Assembly (NCBI GenBank): GCA_025358305.1
Contig: JANYJZ010000032.1
Span: 1 to 64,000 of the forward strand
From: Ignavibacteriota bacterium
Lineage (GTDB): Bacteria > Bacteroidota > Ignavibacteria > UBA10030 > SZUA-254
Length of the DNA stretch: 64,000 nt
Direction of reading: 5' to 3'
Part shown: piece after piece, positions 34,998-44,694 of the stretch
How positions within the stretch are numbered: position 1 is the stretch's first letter
How the letters are laid out: each line of letters starts with the position of its first letter
Made by a program: the position numbers and the translations under genes
The notes under the pieces: generated by a model
What the model saw: only the letters and a program-made list of their open reading frames with translations
Databases searched by the model: none
What the model was told of the DNA's origin: nothing

Positions 34998-36853
34998 CAG
35001 GCCCTGAACTGAAGGTCGTAGAGCTTCTTGTACAGCCCCTTTGAATCGCCGATGAGCGTCTGGTGGGTCCCCGTCTCCACGATGGCGCCCCGCTCCAGCA
35101 CGATGATCATGTCCGCGTGCTGCACCGTCGAGAGCCGATGCGCGATGACGATGGACGTCCGTCCCGTCATGAGATGATCGATCGCCTCCTGAACGAGGAT
35201 CTCCGAACCGGTGTCGAGCGACGAGGTGGCTTCGTCGAGGATGAGGATCGGCGGGTTCTTCAATATCGCGCGGGCAAGGGAGAGCCTCTGCCGTTCGCCG
35301 CCGGAGAGTTTGACGCCCCGCTCTCCGATGACGCTTTCGTATTGGAGCGGCATCGCCATGATGAACTCGTGCGCGTTCGCCGCCTTCGCGGCGGCCATGA
35401 TGGCGTCAAGGGGGCACGCGTCGAGCCCGTAGGCGATGTTATTTCGGACCGTATCGTTGAACAGGACCGTCTCCTGCGTGACGATGCCGATCTTTTCGCG
35501 CAAGGACCGTACGTCGAGGTCCCGGACGTCATGCCCGTCGATATAGACGCCGCCGGAACTGGGGTCGTAGAATCGCGGGAGGAGATCGACGAGCGTCGTC
35601 TTCCCGCTTCCGCTGGGGCCCACGATGGCGACGACGCTCCCTTTCTTGATCCGTATGGTGATGCCGGTCAGGACGGACTCATGACCGGTATAGGAGAAGC
35701 CGACGTTCCGATATTCGACCGATTGCGTGAACTCCGGGAGGATGGTTGCCCCGACGCGGTTCCGGATGCTCGGCTCGGTGTCAAGAATGTCAAAGATCCT
35801 TCTCCCGGCGGCGCTTGCCTCCTGGATCCGGTTGTTGACGTTCGTGAGTTCCTTGATCGGCGGCATGATCTGGAAGATGATAAAGAGGAACCCGAGGAAC
35901 TCGCTCGCCTTGAGTGATTTGTCGATGAGGACCTGCTGCCCGCCATACCAGATGATGACCGCCCCGGCAGCGACGCTCAGGATTTCAGTCGTCGGGGAGG
36001 CGAGGTCGCGGATGCGCGTAATCTTGATCACCGACGAGAAGTACCGCTTCGTGAAGGCCATGAACTTCTTGTTCTCGAACTCCTCCATCCCGAACGCCTT
36101 CACGACCTTGACGCCGGAGACGGTCTCCTGGATCACCGACGTGATGTCGGCCAGCCGCTCCTGGGACACGCCGCGCTCCCGGTGGAGCTTGATGGCAATC
36201 CAGCTGATGATCGAGAGCGAGAACGGAAAGACGAGGACCGAGATGAGCGTCAGCTTCCAGCTCAGCGTGAGCGCGATGCCCAGAAAAACGATGATCAGGA
36301 GCGGTTCCTTCACGAGCGTGACGAACGAGGCGCTGATCCCCCCGTTGATGACGGCGACGTCGTTCACGATCCGCGAGATGAGTCCGCCGGTCCGCTCATT
36401 GCTGAAATATGCCAGGGGAAGTTCGTGGAGGTGCCGGTAGAGCGAGTCCCGGATGTCCTTGACGACCCCCTCTTCGGCGTAGTTCATCAGGTACGATTGT
36501 ACGTACCCGAAGAGGTTCTTCAGGAAAAAGGCCACAAGAATGACCACGCAGATCCGAAAAAGCGAATCGAGCTGCGAGCCTGAAAAGACGAGGGCGAGGA
36601 ACCACTGTTTCAACGATGTTGCCGCATCGGTCAGGCCGGCAGGCAATGCTCCGCCCTGACCTGCTCCCTGCGCTGCTCCCTGCTCCGAGATCTTCTCGGG
36701 ATGGAACAGGACATCAAGGAGCGGGATGAAAAGATAGATCGACGCGCCGCTGAAGACCGAGTAGAGGATGGTGCACCCTACCGAAGTCGTTATATGCTTC
36801 CAATACGGCCGTGAAAAGCGCAGGATCCTGAAATATGTCTGTAGTACGGTCAT
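34997..36853 (-). CDS. ABC transporter, MsbA-type lipid exporter (fused TM-ATPase)
   Basis: 618 aa: six TM helices (about 20-330), then an ATPase domain with Walker A GPSGSGKTT (about 400), Q-loop TQETVLFND, signature LSGGERQRLSLARAI and Walker B ILILDEATSSLD. The exporter half-transporter works as a homodimer. Given its place among LPS glycosyltransferases and a ligase, lipid A-core flipping (MsbA) is the likely role, although the first periplasmic loop carries a Gly/Ala/Gln-rich insert (EQGAAQGAGQGGALP) not usual for MsbA. A drug or glycolipid exporter is also possible. Confidence 0.9.
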   Translation of the reverse strand: MTVLQTYFRILRFSRPYWKHITTSVGCTILYSVFSGASIYLFIPLLDVLFHPEKISEQGAAQGAGQGGALPAGLTDAATSLKQWFLALVFSGSQLDSLFRICVVILVAFFLKNLFGYVQSYLMNYAEEGVVKDIRDSLYRHLHELPLAYFSNERTGGLISRIVNDVAVINGGISASFVTLVKEPLLIIVFLGIALTLSWKLTLISVLVFPFSLSIISWIAIKLHRERGVSQERLADITSVIQETVSGVKVVKAFGMEEFENKKFMAFTKRYFSSVIKITRIRDLASPTTEILSVAAGAVIIWYGGQQVLIDKSLKASEFLGFLFIIFQIMPPIKELTNVNNRIQEASAAGRRIFDILDTEPSIRNRVGATILPEFTQSVEYRNVGFSYTGHESVLTGITIRIKKGSVVAIVGPSGSGKTTLVDLLPRFYDPSSGGVYIDGHDVRDLDVRSLREKIGIVTQETVLFNDTVRNNIAYGLDACPLDAIMAAAKAANAHEFIMAMPLQYESVIGERGVKLSGGERQRLSLARAILKNPPILILDEATSSLDTGSEILVQEAIDHLMTGRTSIVIAHRLSTVQHADMIIVLERGAIVETGTHQTLIGDSKGLYKKLYDLQFRA

Positions 36854-36865
36854 TATCCTCTTATT

Positions 36866-37711
36866 TCAACGTTTGGAAGGAGCTGAAGCTTGCGAAGCCG
36901 GCTTGAGTAGCCCGTTCTGGCAATACGGCTCTTGCTTCGCAATGGTCGCTTCGTAGAGGCGCTTATTCGCATCCCCGACCTTGGTAATTGGATGATACAG
37001 ATGAAACAATATCGCCAAGTATCTTAACGTAAAGAGGTTAACCCCAGTTAATTGAAGCCTAAATGCCAAGTCAGAATCTTCGCCAAGACCAGGAGATGTG
37101 TAATCCTCATTGAACCCATTGACTCGTTCAAGGAGCCCCTTCTCAACCGAAAAATTGCATCCCAGGATCCTCGGCCGGTTGCTCTGAAGCAATTTCCTGA
37201 GGAACGCGCTTTTGATCCTGATGCCCTCTTCCAAGTTGGCGCTTCTCGCCCTAAACCCGTCTACGAGCAGTGGCAGGCTCAACTTCTCGAACTCTCCGGA
37301 CTCGATACGCTCCAACGTGAGAGTCTCGGTGATCTCCCGGCTCCAATTCACTCGGCGGCCGGAAAGCAATGCTCCCGAAACCCTGCTCCCGACATGATCC
37401 GACAAAAAATCTCGGTGGGGGACGCAATCTCCGTCGATGAAGACGAGATAGTCCGTTTCCGCCGCCATAATGGCCTGGTTGAGCATCCTGTTCTTCCGAA
37501 AACCCAGGTCTTCCTGCCAGAGATGCCGGACAGGAAAGGGCGCTGAACGAATGGCGCGTTCCACGCTCTCGCGCATTGCAGGCCCCGAGCCGTCATCTGC
37601 GACGACCACCTCGAATGCGGTGAAGGACTGGCGCCGGAGGGCCGCAAAGATGAACTCGAGGTACGCAACGGCATTATAGACAGCAATGACGAGTGTGAGC
37701 GACCGTTTCAT
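36866..37711 (-). CDS. GT2 glycosyltransferase with galactosyltransferase-type C-terminus; compositionally different
   Basis: 281 aa. The N-terminus TLVIAVYNAVAYLEFIFAAL and the VVADDGSG motif give a GT-A fold, and the DXD site is FIDGDCVPHRDF (about 93-104). GFNEDYTSPGLGEDSDLAFRL is the glyco_transf_7C-like part. The coding DNA is visibly richer in A and T than the genes on both sides (for example 36961-37090), which suggests recent acquisition of this single gene. The sugar is unknown. It is 12 bp from the MsbA-like gene and 24 bp from the WaaE-like gene. Confidence 0.88.
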   Translation of the reverse strand: MKRSLTLVIAVYNAVAYLEFIFAALRRQSFTAFEVVVADDGSGPAMRESVERAIRSAPFPVRHLWQEDLGFRKNRMLNQAIMAAETDYLVFIDGDCVPHRDFLSDHVGSRVSGALLSGRRVNWSREITETLTLERIESGEFEKLSLPLLVDGFRARSANLEEGIRIKSAFLRKLLQSNRPRILGCNFSVEKGLLERVNGFNEDYTSPGLGEDSDLAFRLQLTGVNLFTLRYLAILFHLYHPITKVGDANKRLYEATIAKQEPYCQNGLLKPASQASAPSKR

Positions 37712-37735
37712 GCTACGCCCGGCTCCATGGCCCGA

Positions 37736-38563
37736 TCACAGCTGCTTGTAGGGATGGAGCGACAGGTTCGTGATCGGCGGAAGGATCCCCTTCCCTTCTT
37801 GTTCCCGCATTCGGTACTCCCAGAGCTTCGCGTAGAGGGAGAACGTATAGACCGATCCAAGAACCGCCAGCAGGAACCCGTGGACGCCGTCCTTGTATCC
37901 CTTCCGAGAGAAGAACGCTCTGAGAAAATGCGACGTGGGGCTCAGGATGAGTTTCCACCAGTGGACGCGGATCCCGGGATCGTTCGAAAGCTTGTTCGAG
38001 ACCTGGAGCGAGGTGTAATCGTTCATCTTCGCTACGTACTGCTCGATCGTATCGTAGGTATAATGGAACAACTCCCCGCCAAGACTTCCCTTGCGGCCCG
38101 GCACCGTAAACCCTCCATGAACCTCCGCCTGCTCCGCGCGGTACGCCCCTTTGCGGAAGAGCCGGAATGTCGCATCGGGGTACCAGCCTCCGTGGTAGAT
38201 CCATTTGCCGAACACCCTGACCTTCCGCGGCACAAAGTACCCGTCGGCAGCGGACGGGTCCGCGATCGTCCCGAGGATCTCCTGGCGAAGCTCCGGCGAA
38301 ACCTCCTCGTCGGCGTCAATGTAAAAGAGCCAATCGCCGGTCGCCAGGGCGAACCCCCGTTCTCGCTGTCGGATGTCGCCGTCATACGCGTGCTGGATGA
38401 CGATGTTCGTATACGCGCGGGCGCATTCGACCGTCCTGTCGGAACTGAACGAGTCCACGACGATGATCTCATCCGCCCACCGGACGCTCCCGAGACAGCG
38501 GTCGATGTTCTTCTCCTCGTTGAGCGTGATCAGGACGACGGAGATGCGGCCGGGCCCGTTCAC
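37736..38563 (-). CDS. WaaE/KdtX-type GT2 glycosyltransferase (copy 2)
   Basis: 275 aa. [40 protein letters not shown] and [13 protein letters not shown] give the same architecture as the paralogue at 32998-33786. [23 protein letters not shown] is a family-specific middle segment found in both. Its ATG overlaps the leuS stop codon by 4 bp, so the LPS cluster is translated in continuity with leuS. It probably adds a core sugar. Confidence 0.9.
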   Translation of the reverse strand: MNGPGRISVVLITLNEEKNIDRCLGSVRWADEIIVVDSFSSDRTVECARAYTNIVIQHAYDGDIRQRERGFALATGDWLFYIDADEEVSPELRQEILGTIADPSAADGYFVPRKVRVFGKWIYHGGWYPDATFRLFRKGAYRAEQAEVHGGFTVPGRKGSLGGELFHYTYDTIEQYVAKMNDYTSLQVSNKLSNDPGIRVHWWKLILSPTSHFLRAFFSRKGYKDGVHGFLLAVLGSVYTFSLYAKLWEYRMREQEGKGILPPITNLSLHPYKQL

Positions 38564-41073
38564 TTCACCACCAGGTTGACGAGCTTTCCCTTCACGACGA
38601 CGGTCTTGACGATCTCTTTCCCTTCGATATGCTTTCGGACTAGCTCGTCCGAAAGGGCTAACTGCTTGATCTGTTCCTCTCCGGCCCCCGGCTCCACGTT
38701 GAACTTCGAGCGCACCTTCCCGTTCACCTGAACGACGATCTCGACGACGCTCACCTTTGTCTTTTCCTCGTCGAACACGGGCCAGGGTTCGCGGACGAGC
38801 GATCCGGCGTGTCCGAGGAGCTGCCAGAGTTCTTCCGCGACGTGCGGAGCGAACGGAGATAGGAGGAGCACGAACCGCTCCATCGCGGAGCGGGGCTTCA
38901 CCTCGAGATTGAGGTACTCGTTGACGAAGATCATCATCTGCGAGATGGCCGTATTGAAGCTCAGGGACTCGACGTCTGCGGTGACCTTCTTGATGGTCTG
39001 ATGCAGCGTTCGATCCTGTTCCGGCGTGAGCGGGGCCTCACGCACGGATGCATGAAGGCGGCCCTCCTCGTCGACGAGCATGCGCCAGACGCGGTTGAGG
39101 AAGCGGTGGACCCCTTCGACACCGTTCGTCGACCACGGTTTGGAATCGACGAGCGGGCCCATGAACATCTCGAAAAGACGGAGCGAATCCGCGCCGTACT
39201 CCCGGATCACCTCGTCCGGATTGATGACGTTGCCGCGCGACTTGGACATCTTTTGGCCGTCCTCACCGAGGATGAGCCCCTGGTTCACGAGCCTCCGGAA
39301 CGGCTCGTTGGAGGAGACGTGGCCGAGATCGAAGAGCACCTTGTGCCAGAACCGCGCATAGAGGAGATGGAGGACGGCATGTTCCGCACCGCCGACGTAG
39401 AGGTCGACGGGCATCCAGTACTTCTCTCGGTCGCGCGACACGAATTCCCTGTCGTTTGTTGGATCGATATACCGGAGATAATACCAGCATGAACCGGCCC
39501 ACTGCGGCATCGTGTGCGTCTCCCGGCGGGCGGGTTTCCCCGTCTCCGGGTCTGTCACGGTGAGCCATGCGCCGGCGGTAGCAAGGGCGGATTCACCCGA
39601 CCCGGACGGCTTGTAGGATTCGATGTTCGGCAGGACCACGGGCAAGTGGTCCTCCGGAAGCGCTTTCACGGTCCCGTCCTCGAGATAGATGAGCGGGAAT
39701 GGTTCTCCCCAGTACCGCTGGCGCGAGAAGAGCCAGTCGCGGAGCTTGTATGTGACGGCGCGGGTCCCGTGCGATCCCTGTTCGAGCCATGCGATCATCT
39801 TGCTCTTCGCGTCTGCGACGGAGAGGCCGTTGAGAAATCCGCTGTTGATCGCAGGCCCTTCCCCGGTGTACGGCTTCTCGGCGAACTCCGGCGGAGGCTG
39901 GACGGTCCGTACGATGGGGAGACCGAACGTCTGTGCAAAGTCCCAGTCTCGTTCATCTTGGCCCGGCACGGCCATGATGGCCCCTGTACCGTAGGTGAGG
40001 ATGACGTAATCACCGATCCAGATCGGGATCTCCTTCCCCGTGGCAGGGTTGAGCGCGGATGCACCCGTCGCGACGCCGGTCTTCGCCTTGTCGGCGGAGG
40101 TGCGTTCCATCTCGCTTTTACGCTTGGTTTGGTCGCGGTAGGTATCGACCGCGGAACGCTGCCCCGGTGACGTCAAACGGTCAACAAGGGGGTGCTCTGG
40201 GGCCAGGACGAGATACGTCGCCCCGAAGAGCGTATCGGGCCTCGTCGTGAAGACCCGAATCCGCTCGGCGGCGGTCGTGCCGAGGACCTCGAACGCCACC
40301 TCGGCGCCTTCCGAACGGCCGATCCAGTTCCTCTGCATCTCAAGGATGCCGGCGGGCCAGTCGAGTTCCGCGAGATCATGTTCGAGCCGGTCGCCGTAGG
40401 CCGTGATACGCATCATCCATTGACGCATCATTCGGCGTTCGACGGTGTAGCCCTTCCCTACCCATTCATCCACTTCCTCGTTCGCGAGAACGGTCTCGAG
40501 CTCCTTGCACCAGTTCACCGGCATGTCGGCCATATACGCCAGGCGTTTGCTCTGAATGAAGTCATATCGGTCGCGTCCGGTGAGACCCGCCGGAATCGGG
40601 AGTTCACTGATGGGGCGCGCCTGGGCCCCATCGTACCAGGCGTTGTAGATCTGGAGGAAGATCCATTGCGTCCAGCGGTAGTACGAGGGATCGGTCGTGT
40701 TGACCTCCCTCGTCCAGTCGTAGGAAAGCCCGATCGACCGGATCTGCCGCTTGAAGTTCGAGATGTTCTGCGCTGTGGTCTTGCTCGGATGGACCCCCGT
40801 CTGCATCGCATAGCGCTCTGCGGGGAGGCCAAAGGCGTCCCAGCCCATCGGATGGAGCACGTTGAACCCCCGCATCCTCTTGTACCGGCAGAGGATGTCG
40901 GTCGCCGTGTACCCTTCGGGATGTCCGACGTGGAGGCCGGCGCCGGACGGGTACGGAAACATGTCGAGGACGTAGAGCTTCGGCTTCGCGCTCGTCTCCT
41001 CCACCGCAAAGGACGCATGAGCGTCCCAGTACGACTGCCACTTCGGTTCTATTTCGATGAACGGATATCCCAT
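38560..41073 (-). CDS. leuS: Leucyl-tRNA synthetase
   Basis: 837 aa class Ia synthetase. The HIGH motif HVGH is at 48-51. The editing domain (about 220-400) carries [19 protein letters not shown]. The KMSKS loop ([10 protein letters not shown]) lies near residue 610 and the anticodon-binding C-terminal domain follows. It charges tRNA-Leu and edits mischarged products. It is preceded by its own promoter, just downstream of the rplQ terminator. It is the first gene of a unit that continues into the LPS cluster with overlapping start and stop codons. Confidence 0.97.
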   Translation of the reverse strand: MGYPFIEIEPKWQSYWDAHASFAVEETSAKPKLYVLDMFPYPSGAGLHVGHPEGYTATDILCRYKRMRGFNVLHPMGWDAFGLPAERYAMQTGVHPSKTTAQNISNFKRQIRSIGLSYDWTREVNTTDPSYYRWTQWIFLQIYNAWYDGAQARPISELPIPAGLTGRDRYDFIQSKRLAYMADMPVNWCKELETVLANEEVDEWVGKGYTVERRMMRQWMMRITAYGDRLEHDLAELDWPAGILEMQRNWIGRSEGAEVAFEVLGTTAAERIRVFTTRPDTLFGATYLVLAPEHPLVDRLTSPGQRSAVDTYRDQTKRKSEMERTSADKAKTGVATGASALNPATGKEIPIWIGDYVILTYGTGAIMAVPGQDERDWDFAQTFGLPIVRTVQPPPEFAEKPYTGEGPAINSGFLNGLSVADAKSKMIAWLEQGSHGTRAVTYKLRDWLFSRQRYWGEPFPLIYLEDGTVKALPEDHLPVVLPNIESYKPSGSGESALATAGAWLTVTDPETGKPARRETHTMPQWAGSCWYYLRYIDPTNDREFVSRDREKYWMPVDLYVGGAEHAVLHLLYARFWHKVLFDLGHVSSNEPFRRLVNQGLILGEDGQKMSKSRGNVINPDEVIREYGADSLRLFEMFMGPLVDSKPWSTNGVEGVHRFLNRVWRMLVDEEGRLHASVREAPLTPEQDRTLHQTIKKVTADVESLSFNTAISQMMIFVNEYLNLEVKPRSAMERFVLLLSPFAPHVAEELWQLLGHAGSLVREPWPVFDEEKTKVSVVEIVVQVNGKVRSKFNVEPGAGEEQIKQLALSDELVRKHIEGKEIVKTVVVKGKLVNLVVK

Positions 41074-41136
41074 GAACGCTCTGTTCTCTTTGCTCCAAAT
41101 GCGACGATGACGGAAGACATACGAAAAGGACAGGAC

Positions 41137-41165
41137 AAAATACGGATTTTAGAGGGCATAATCAA
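41137..41165 (-). promoter_or_regulatory. Predicted promoter of the leuS-LPS unit
   Basis: Minus strand: TTGATT (41160-41165), 17-nt spacer, TATTTT (41137-41142) followed by G. It is located about 40 bp after the rplQ terminator. The leader to the leuS ATG is about 60 nt. Confidence 0.7.
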
Positions 41166-41197
41166 AGACCGGAGCGGCCGGATCCGGGCCCGTCAGG

Positions 41198-41235
41198 GCA
41201 AAAAAAAAGGGTCTCTGACTGCTCAGTGACCCTTT
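41198..41235 (-). terminator. Intrinsic terminator of the ribosomal superoperon, after rplQ
   Basis: On the minus strand a perfect 8-bp stem AAAGGGTC / GACCCTTT with a 14-nt loop runs into a T-run of nine (the last three T of the stem and six more). It lies about 25 bp after the rplQ stop and is the strongest terminator in the window. Confidence 0.88.
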
Positions 41236-41258
41236 GATCAATACTCTGACCGGTGCGC

Positions 41259-41750
41259 TTACTTCGCGTCTGGCTTCGCCTCCGTGGCCTTCTTCGCCGA
41301 GGCTCTTCGGACGGGTGGGGCCTTCTTCGCTTTGGTCTGTTTCACGGCGGACTTCACTGCTTGACCCGTGTTGTAGTCGACGAGTTCGAGGATCGCGACT
41401 TCCGCCCCATCTCCGAAGCGCTGTCCGAGCTTCACGACGCGCGTGTATCCCCCGGGTCGGGATGCGACCTTCGGTGCGATCTCGCCGAAGAGTTCGGTCA
41501 CGACGGTCCGGTCCCGAATCGTACGAGCCACTTCGCGCCGGGCGTGGACGTTCTTCTTCGCCCCTTCGGTTGCGACCGCGTTCTTCGCTCGGGTGATGAT
41601 CTTTTCTACGACCATGCGGGTTTCCTTTGCTTTCGCAAGGGTCGTCTTGATCTTCTTGTGGCGGATAAGCGCCGTGCAAAGCGCGCTGAGCATCGCCTTT
41701 CGGTGACTCGCGGTGACACCAAGTTTCCTGCCTGATTTTCTATGACGCAT
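41259..41750 (-). CDS. rplQ: 50S ribosomal protein L17 with Lys/Ala-rich tail
   Basis: 163 aa. The L17 core (residues 1-118) is clear: SHRKAMLSALCTALIRHKKIKTTLAKAKETR near the start and GGYTRVVKLGQRFGDGAEVAILELVD at its end. The last 40 residues (KSAVKQTKAKKAPPVRRAS...) are a low-complexity basic extension, longer than in E. coli (127 aa) but usual for Bacteroidota-type L17. It is the last gene of the alpha cluster. Confidence 0.96.
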   Translation of the reverse strand: MRHRKSGRKLGVTASHRKAMLSALCTALIRHKKIKTTLAKAKETRMVVEKIITRAKNAVATEGAKKNVHARREVARTIRDRTVVTELFGEIAPKVASRPGGYTRVVKLGQRFGDGAEVAILELVDYNTGQAVKSAVKQTKAKKAPPVRRASAKKATEAKPDAK

Positions 41751-41772
41751 GTTCTACCTTCTCTGGGGAAAA

Positions 41773-42762
41773 TTATTCGTTAACGTCGTGTAGGTACTTT
41801 TCGACATCCATGCCGAACGTGAGCCCGAACTGCTCGATGATCTCCGAGAGCTCCGCGAGCGACTTGCGGCCGAAGTTCCTGAACTTCAGAAGCTCCGGCT
41901 CGTCGCGGCGGACGAGGTCGGCGATCGTCTTGATGTTGGCCGCGCGGAGGCAGTTATGCGACCGAACGGAGAGTTCGAGTTCGTCGACGCTCATCTGAAG
42001 GATCTTCCGTATGCGCGCGAACTCGGAGTCCTTTTCGAGCATCTCTTCAGCGGCTTCCGTTTCGATGTCGAAACTCAGGAAGAGCTGGATGTGATCGCGG
42101 AGAATGCTCGCAGCCTGCGCGAGCGCGTCATCCGGCGCCACCGACCCGTCCGTCTCGACCTCGAGGACGAGCTTCTCATAGTCGGTCTGCTGGCCGACGC
42201 GTGTCGGCTCGACGAAGTAGCGGACATTCTTGATCGGCGTGAAGATCGAATCGACCGCGATGAGACCGGAAGTCTGCTCGGGGGATTTGTTCTCTTCCGC
42301 CGGGACGTAGCCTTTGCCGCGTCCGATGCGGAGCTCCATTTCGAATTCCGAGCCGGCATTGAGCGTCGCGATGTGCTGCTGCGGATTCAGGATCTCGATC
42401 TCGGGGTTGGCCTTCTGGAGGTCCGCCGCCGTGATGTCCCTCGGTCCCTTCAGCTCGACTACGATGCGGTTGAGCTTCTTGTTGATGAGCTTCAGCCTGA
42501 CCGACTTGAGGTTCAGGATGATCTCCGACACGTCCTCGACGACGCCGGGGATCGTGGAAAATTCGTGGAGCACTCCTTCGATCCGCAGGGCGGTGAATGC
42601 CGTCCCGGGAAGCGAAGAGAGAAGCACACGGCGGAACGCGTTACCGAGCGTTACGCCAAAACCTTTTTCGAGCGGCTGGAGGGTGAACCGGCCTGACGTA
42701 TTCGAATAATTCGTTTCGTCAAGCTGAACCTTCTCCGGCATTTGAAAATTTATTCCTACCAT
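41773..42762 (-). CDS. rpoA: RNA polymerase alpha subunit
   Basis: 329 aa. The N-terminal assembly domain has SGRFTLQPLEKGFGVTLGNAFRRVLLSSLPGTA, and the C-terminal DNA-binding domain (from about 250) has ELSVRSHNCLRAANIKTIADLVRR and FGRKSLAELSEIIEQFGL. It assembles core polymerase and contacts UP elements and activators. An alternative start eight residues in (MPEKVQ...) is possible. It lies between rpsD and rplQ as usual in the alpha cluster. Confidence 0.97.
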   Translation of the reverse strand: MVGINFQMPEKVQLDETNYSNTSGRFTLQPLEKGFGVTLGNAFRRVLLSSLPGTAFTALRIEGVLHEFSTIPGVVEDVSEIILNLKSVRLKLINKKLNRIVVELKGPRDITAADLQKANPEIEILNPQQHIATLNAGSEFEMELRIGRGKGYVPAEENKSPEQTSGLIAVDSIFTPIKNVRYFVEPTRVGQQTDYEKLVLEVETDGSVAPDDALAQAASILRDHIQLFLSFDIETEAAEEMLEKDSEFARIRKILQMSVDELELSVRSHNCLRAANIKTIADLVRRDEPELLKFRNFGRKSLAELSEIIEQFGLTFGMDVEKYLHDVNE

Positions 42763-42826
42763 AGTCTGTCACTCCCGCAATTCATATGATCAATCGTTGG
42801 CATACTCTCCAGGGACTCCCGCACGT

Positions 42827-43456
42827 TTACTTCGAGTACAATTCCACCACAAGCTGTTCGTTCGCATTGAGGGGGATGTCCGCTCGTTCCGGGATGTTGA
42901 GGAACGTGCCGGTCATCGCCGCCTTATCGAGGCTCAGCCAGGGCAGCATCGCGCTGTCCTTCATCCGCTTCATGGACGAATGGATCATCTCCATCTTCTT
43001 GCTCTTGTCGCGGATCTGGATGACGTCTCCGGCGTTCAGGAGGAACGACGGGATGTTCACGACCTTGCTGTTCACCATGAGATGGCCGTGGGTGATGAGC
43101 TGGCGTCCTGCCGCGCGCGACGGAGCAAAACCCATCCGGTAGACGGTATTGTCAAGCCGGCGTTCGAGCATCTTCACGAGCGTCTCACCGGTGCGGCCGG
43201 ACTGCCGAAGGGCCTTTTCGAAGTAATTCCGAAACTGCTCTTCCATGAGTCCGTACATCCGGCGGATCTTCTGCTTCTCGCGGAGCTGGACTCCGTACTC
43301 GGAGACCTTCTGGCGGCGGCCCTGGCCGTGCTGCCCAGGCGGATACGCGCGCCGTTCGACCGGGCACTTCTCCGTGAAGCATTTCGTTCCTTTGAGGAAC
43401 AATTTCTGACGCTCTCTCCGACAGAGTCGGCAGACTGAATCGATATATCTTCCCAT
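42827..43456 (-). CDS. rpsD: 30S ribosomal protein S4, zinc-binding form
   Basis: 209 aa. Four cysteines at 9, 12, 26 and 31 (CRLC ... CFTEKC) make this the C+ zinc form. The S4 RNA-binding domain is at about 95-160 (LERRLDNTVYRMGFAPSRAAGRQLI). S4 nucleates 16S rRNA assembly and in other bacteria represses the alpha operon. It lies between rpsK and rpoA. Confidence 0.97.
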   Translation of the reverse strand: MGRYIDSVCRLCRRERQKLFLKGTKCFTEKCPVERRAYPPGQHGQGRRQKVSEYGVQLREKQKIRRMYGLMEEQFRNYFEKALRQSGRTGETLVKMLERRLDNTVYRMGFAPSRAAGRQLITHGHLMVNSKVVNIPSFLLNAGDVIQIRDKSKKMEMIHSSMKRMKDSAMLPWLSLDKAAMTGTFLNIPERADIPLNANEQLVVELYSK

Positions 43457-43481
43457 ACGTTCCTTTACAAGATTATATGAT

Positions 43482-43895
43482 TTACACGCGACGACGTTTC
43501 GGCGGACGGCAGCCGTTGTGAGGGATCGGGGTGATGTCCCTGATGCTCATGACTTCCATCCCGACGGTCTGCAAGGACCGGATGCCCGCTTCACGGCCGG
43601 ATCCCGGGCCCTTGACGAAGACATCGACCTTGCGGAGGCCGAGATCGTGGGCTTCCTTTGCGGCTGCTTCGGTCGTCACCTGGGCTGCGAACGGCGTGTT
43701 CTTCCGCGACCCCTTGAACCCGTTCCTCCCTGCGGAGGACCAGCTGATGACGTTGCCGTACACGTCAGTGATCGTGACGATGACGTTGTTGAACGTTGCC
43801 TTGATGAAGACCTTCCCGGTCACATCGACCTGGATCTTCTTCTTCTTTTTCGCCGCGCCTGCCTGAGGCGTGCCGCCTGTTGTCTGCTTTGCCAT
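43482..43895 (-). CDS. rpsK: 30S ribosomal protein S11
   Basis: 137 aa. After an N-terminal Lys-rich stretch ([12 protein letters not shown]), the conserved core includes [23 protein letters not shown] and [13 protein letters not shown], and the end is [16 protein letters not shown]. It sits on the 30S platform near the E site. The N-terminal tail is about 10 residues longer than in E. coli. Confidence 0.97.
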   Translation of the reverse strand: MAKQTTGGTPQAGAAKKKKKIQVDVTGKVFIKATFNNVIVTITDVYGNVISWSSAGRNGFKGSRKNTPFAAQVTTEAAAKEAHDLGLRKVDVFVKGPGSGREAGIRSLQTVGMEVMSIRDITPIPHNGCRPPKRRRV

Positions 43896-43919
43896 GAGGG
43901 TTCCGAGTTGGTCTAAAGG

Positions 43920-44303
43920 TTACTTCTTAGCTGCTACTTTTTTCTTGCCTGCAACGGTCTTGCGCTTGCCCTTGCGGGTCCGAGAGTTCGTCCTGGTGCG
44001 CTGGCCCCGGACCGGGAGCCCCTTGCGGTGGCGCAGTCCGCGGTATGAATTGATGTCCATGAGGCGTTTGATGTTCATCTGCGTTTCACTGCGCAGAGCA
44101 CCCTCGACCTTGAAATCGGAGGTGATGATCGCGCGGATCTTCGCGACCTCGTCGTCGTTCAACTCGCCGATCTTCTTGTTCCAGTCGATCCCCGCGCGGT
44201 CCAGGATTCGCTTCGCGCTGGTCCGGCCGATGCCGTACAGGTAGGTCAAGCCGATTTCAGACCGTTTGTTCTTTGGCAAATCAATGCCTGCGATACGAGC
44301 CAC
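43920..44303 (-). CDS. rpsM: 30S ribosomal protein S13
   Basis: 127 aa. [26 protein letters not shown] at the start, the [26 protein letters not shown] segment that reaches the P-site tRNA, and an all-basic tail [10 protein letters not shown]. It is in the 30S head. The gene follows rpmJ in the usual alpha-cluster order. Confidence 0.97.
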   Translation of the reverse strand: MARIAGIDLPKNKRSEIGLTYLYGIGRTSAKRILDRAGIDWNKKIGELNDDEVAKIRAIITSDFKVEGALRSETQMNIKRLMDINSYRGLRHRKGLPVRGQRTRTNSRTRKGKRKTVAGKKKVAAKK

Positions 44304-44342
44304 TCGTCGTTATCCTTTCCTCTGTGTCATGGTAAACAGCGC

Positions 44343-44456
44343 TCAGCCCTGCCGCTGCTTGTGCTTGGGGTTCTTGCAGATCACCCGAACGACGCCTTTG
44401 CGCCGGATGATCTTGCAGTTGTCACACAATCGTTTCACTGATGATCGAACTTTCAT
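44343..44456 (-). CDS. rpmJ: 50S ribosomal protein L36, zinc-binding form
   Basis: 37 aa, ATG at 44456 and stop at 44343-44345. It begins [15 protein letters not shown], continues with [22 protein letters not shown], and carries the zinc ligands Cys11, Cys14, Cys27 and His32. It is the smallest protein gene I can support here. It lies between infA and rpsM, its normal place. Confidence 0.95.
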   Translation of the reverse strand: MKVRSSVKRLCDNCKIIRRKGVVRVICKNPKHKQRQG

Positions 44457-44467
44457 AGCGTTCCCTC

Positions 44468-44686
44468 TTACTTGTAGCGATAGGTGATGCGTCCCTTGGA
44501 CAGGTCGTACGGTGAAAGTTCCACCGTCACTTTGTCCCCGACGAGGATCTTGATATAGTGCATCCGCATCTTACCTGAAATGACCGCAAGGATATCATGC
44601 TTATTATCGAGTTTCACCCTGAACATCGCATTGGGGAGAGTGTCGGTAATAACACCATCCATGACAATAGGTCCTTGCTTAGCCAT
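44468..44686 (-). CDS. infA: Translation initiation factor IF-1
   Basis: 72 aa single OB-fold: [51 protein letters not shown]. It binds the 30S A site during initiation. The gene starts 8 bp after the map stop codon and precedes rpmJ. Confidence 0.97.
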   Translation of the reverse strand: MAKQGPIVMDGVITDTLPNAMFRVKLDNKHDILAVISGKMRMHYIKILVGDKVTVELSPYDLSKGRITYRYK

Positions 44687-44694
44687 TCACCGCT

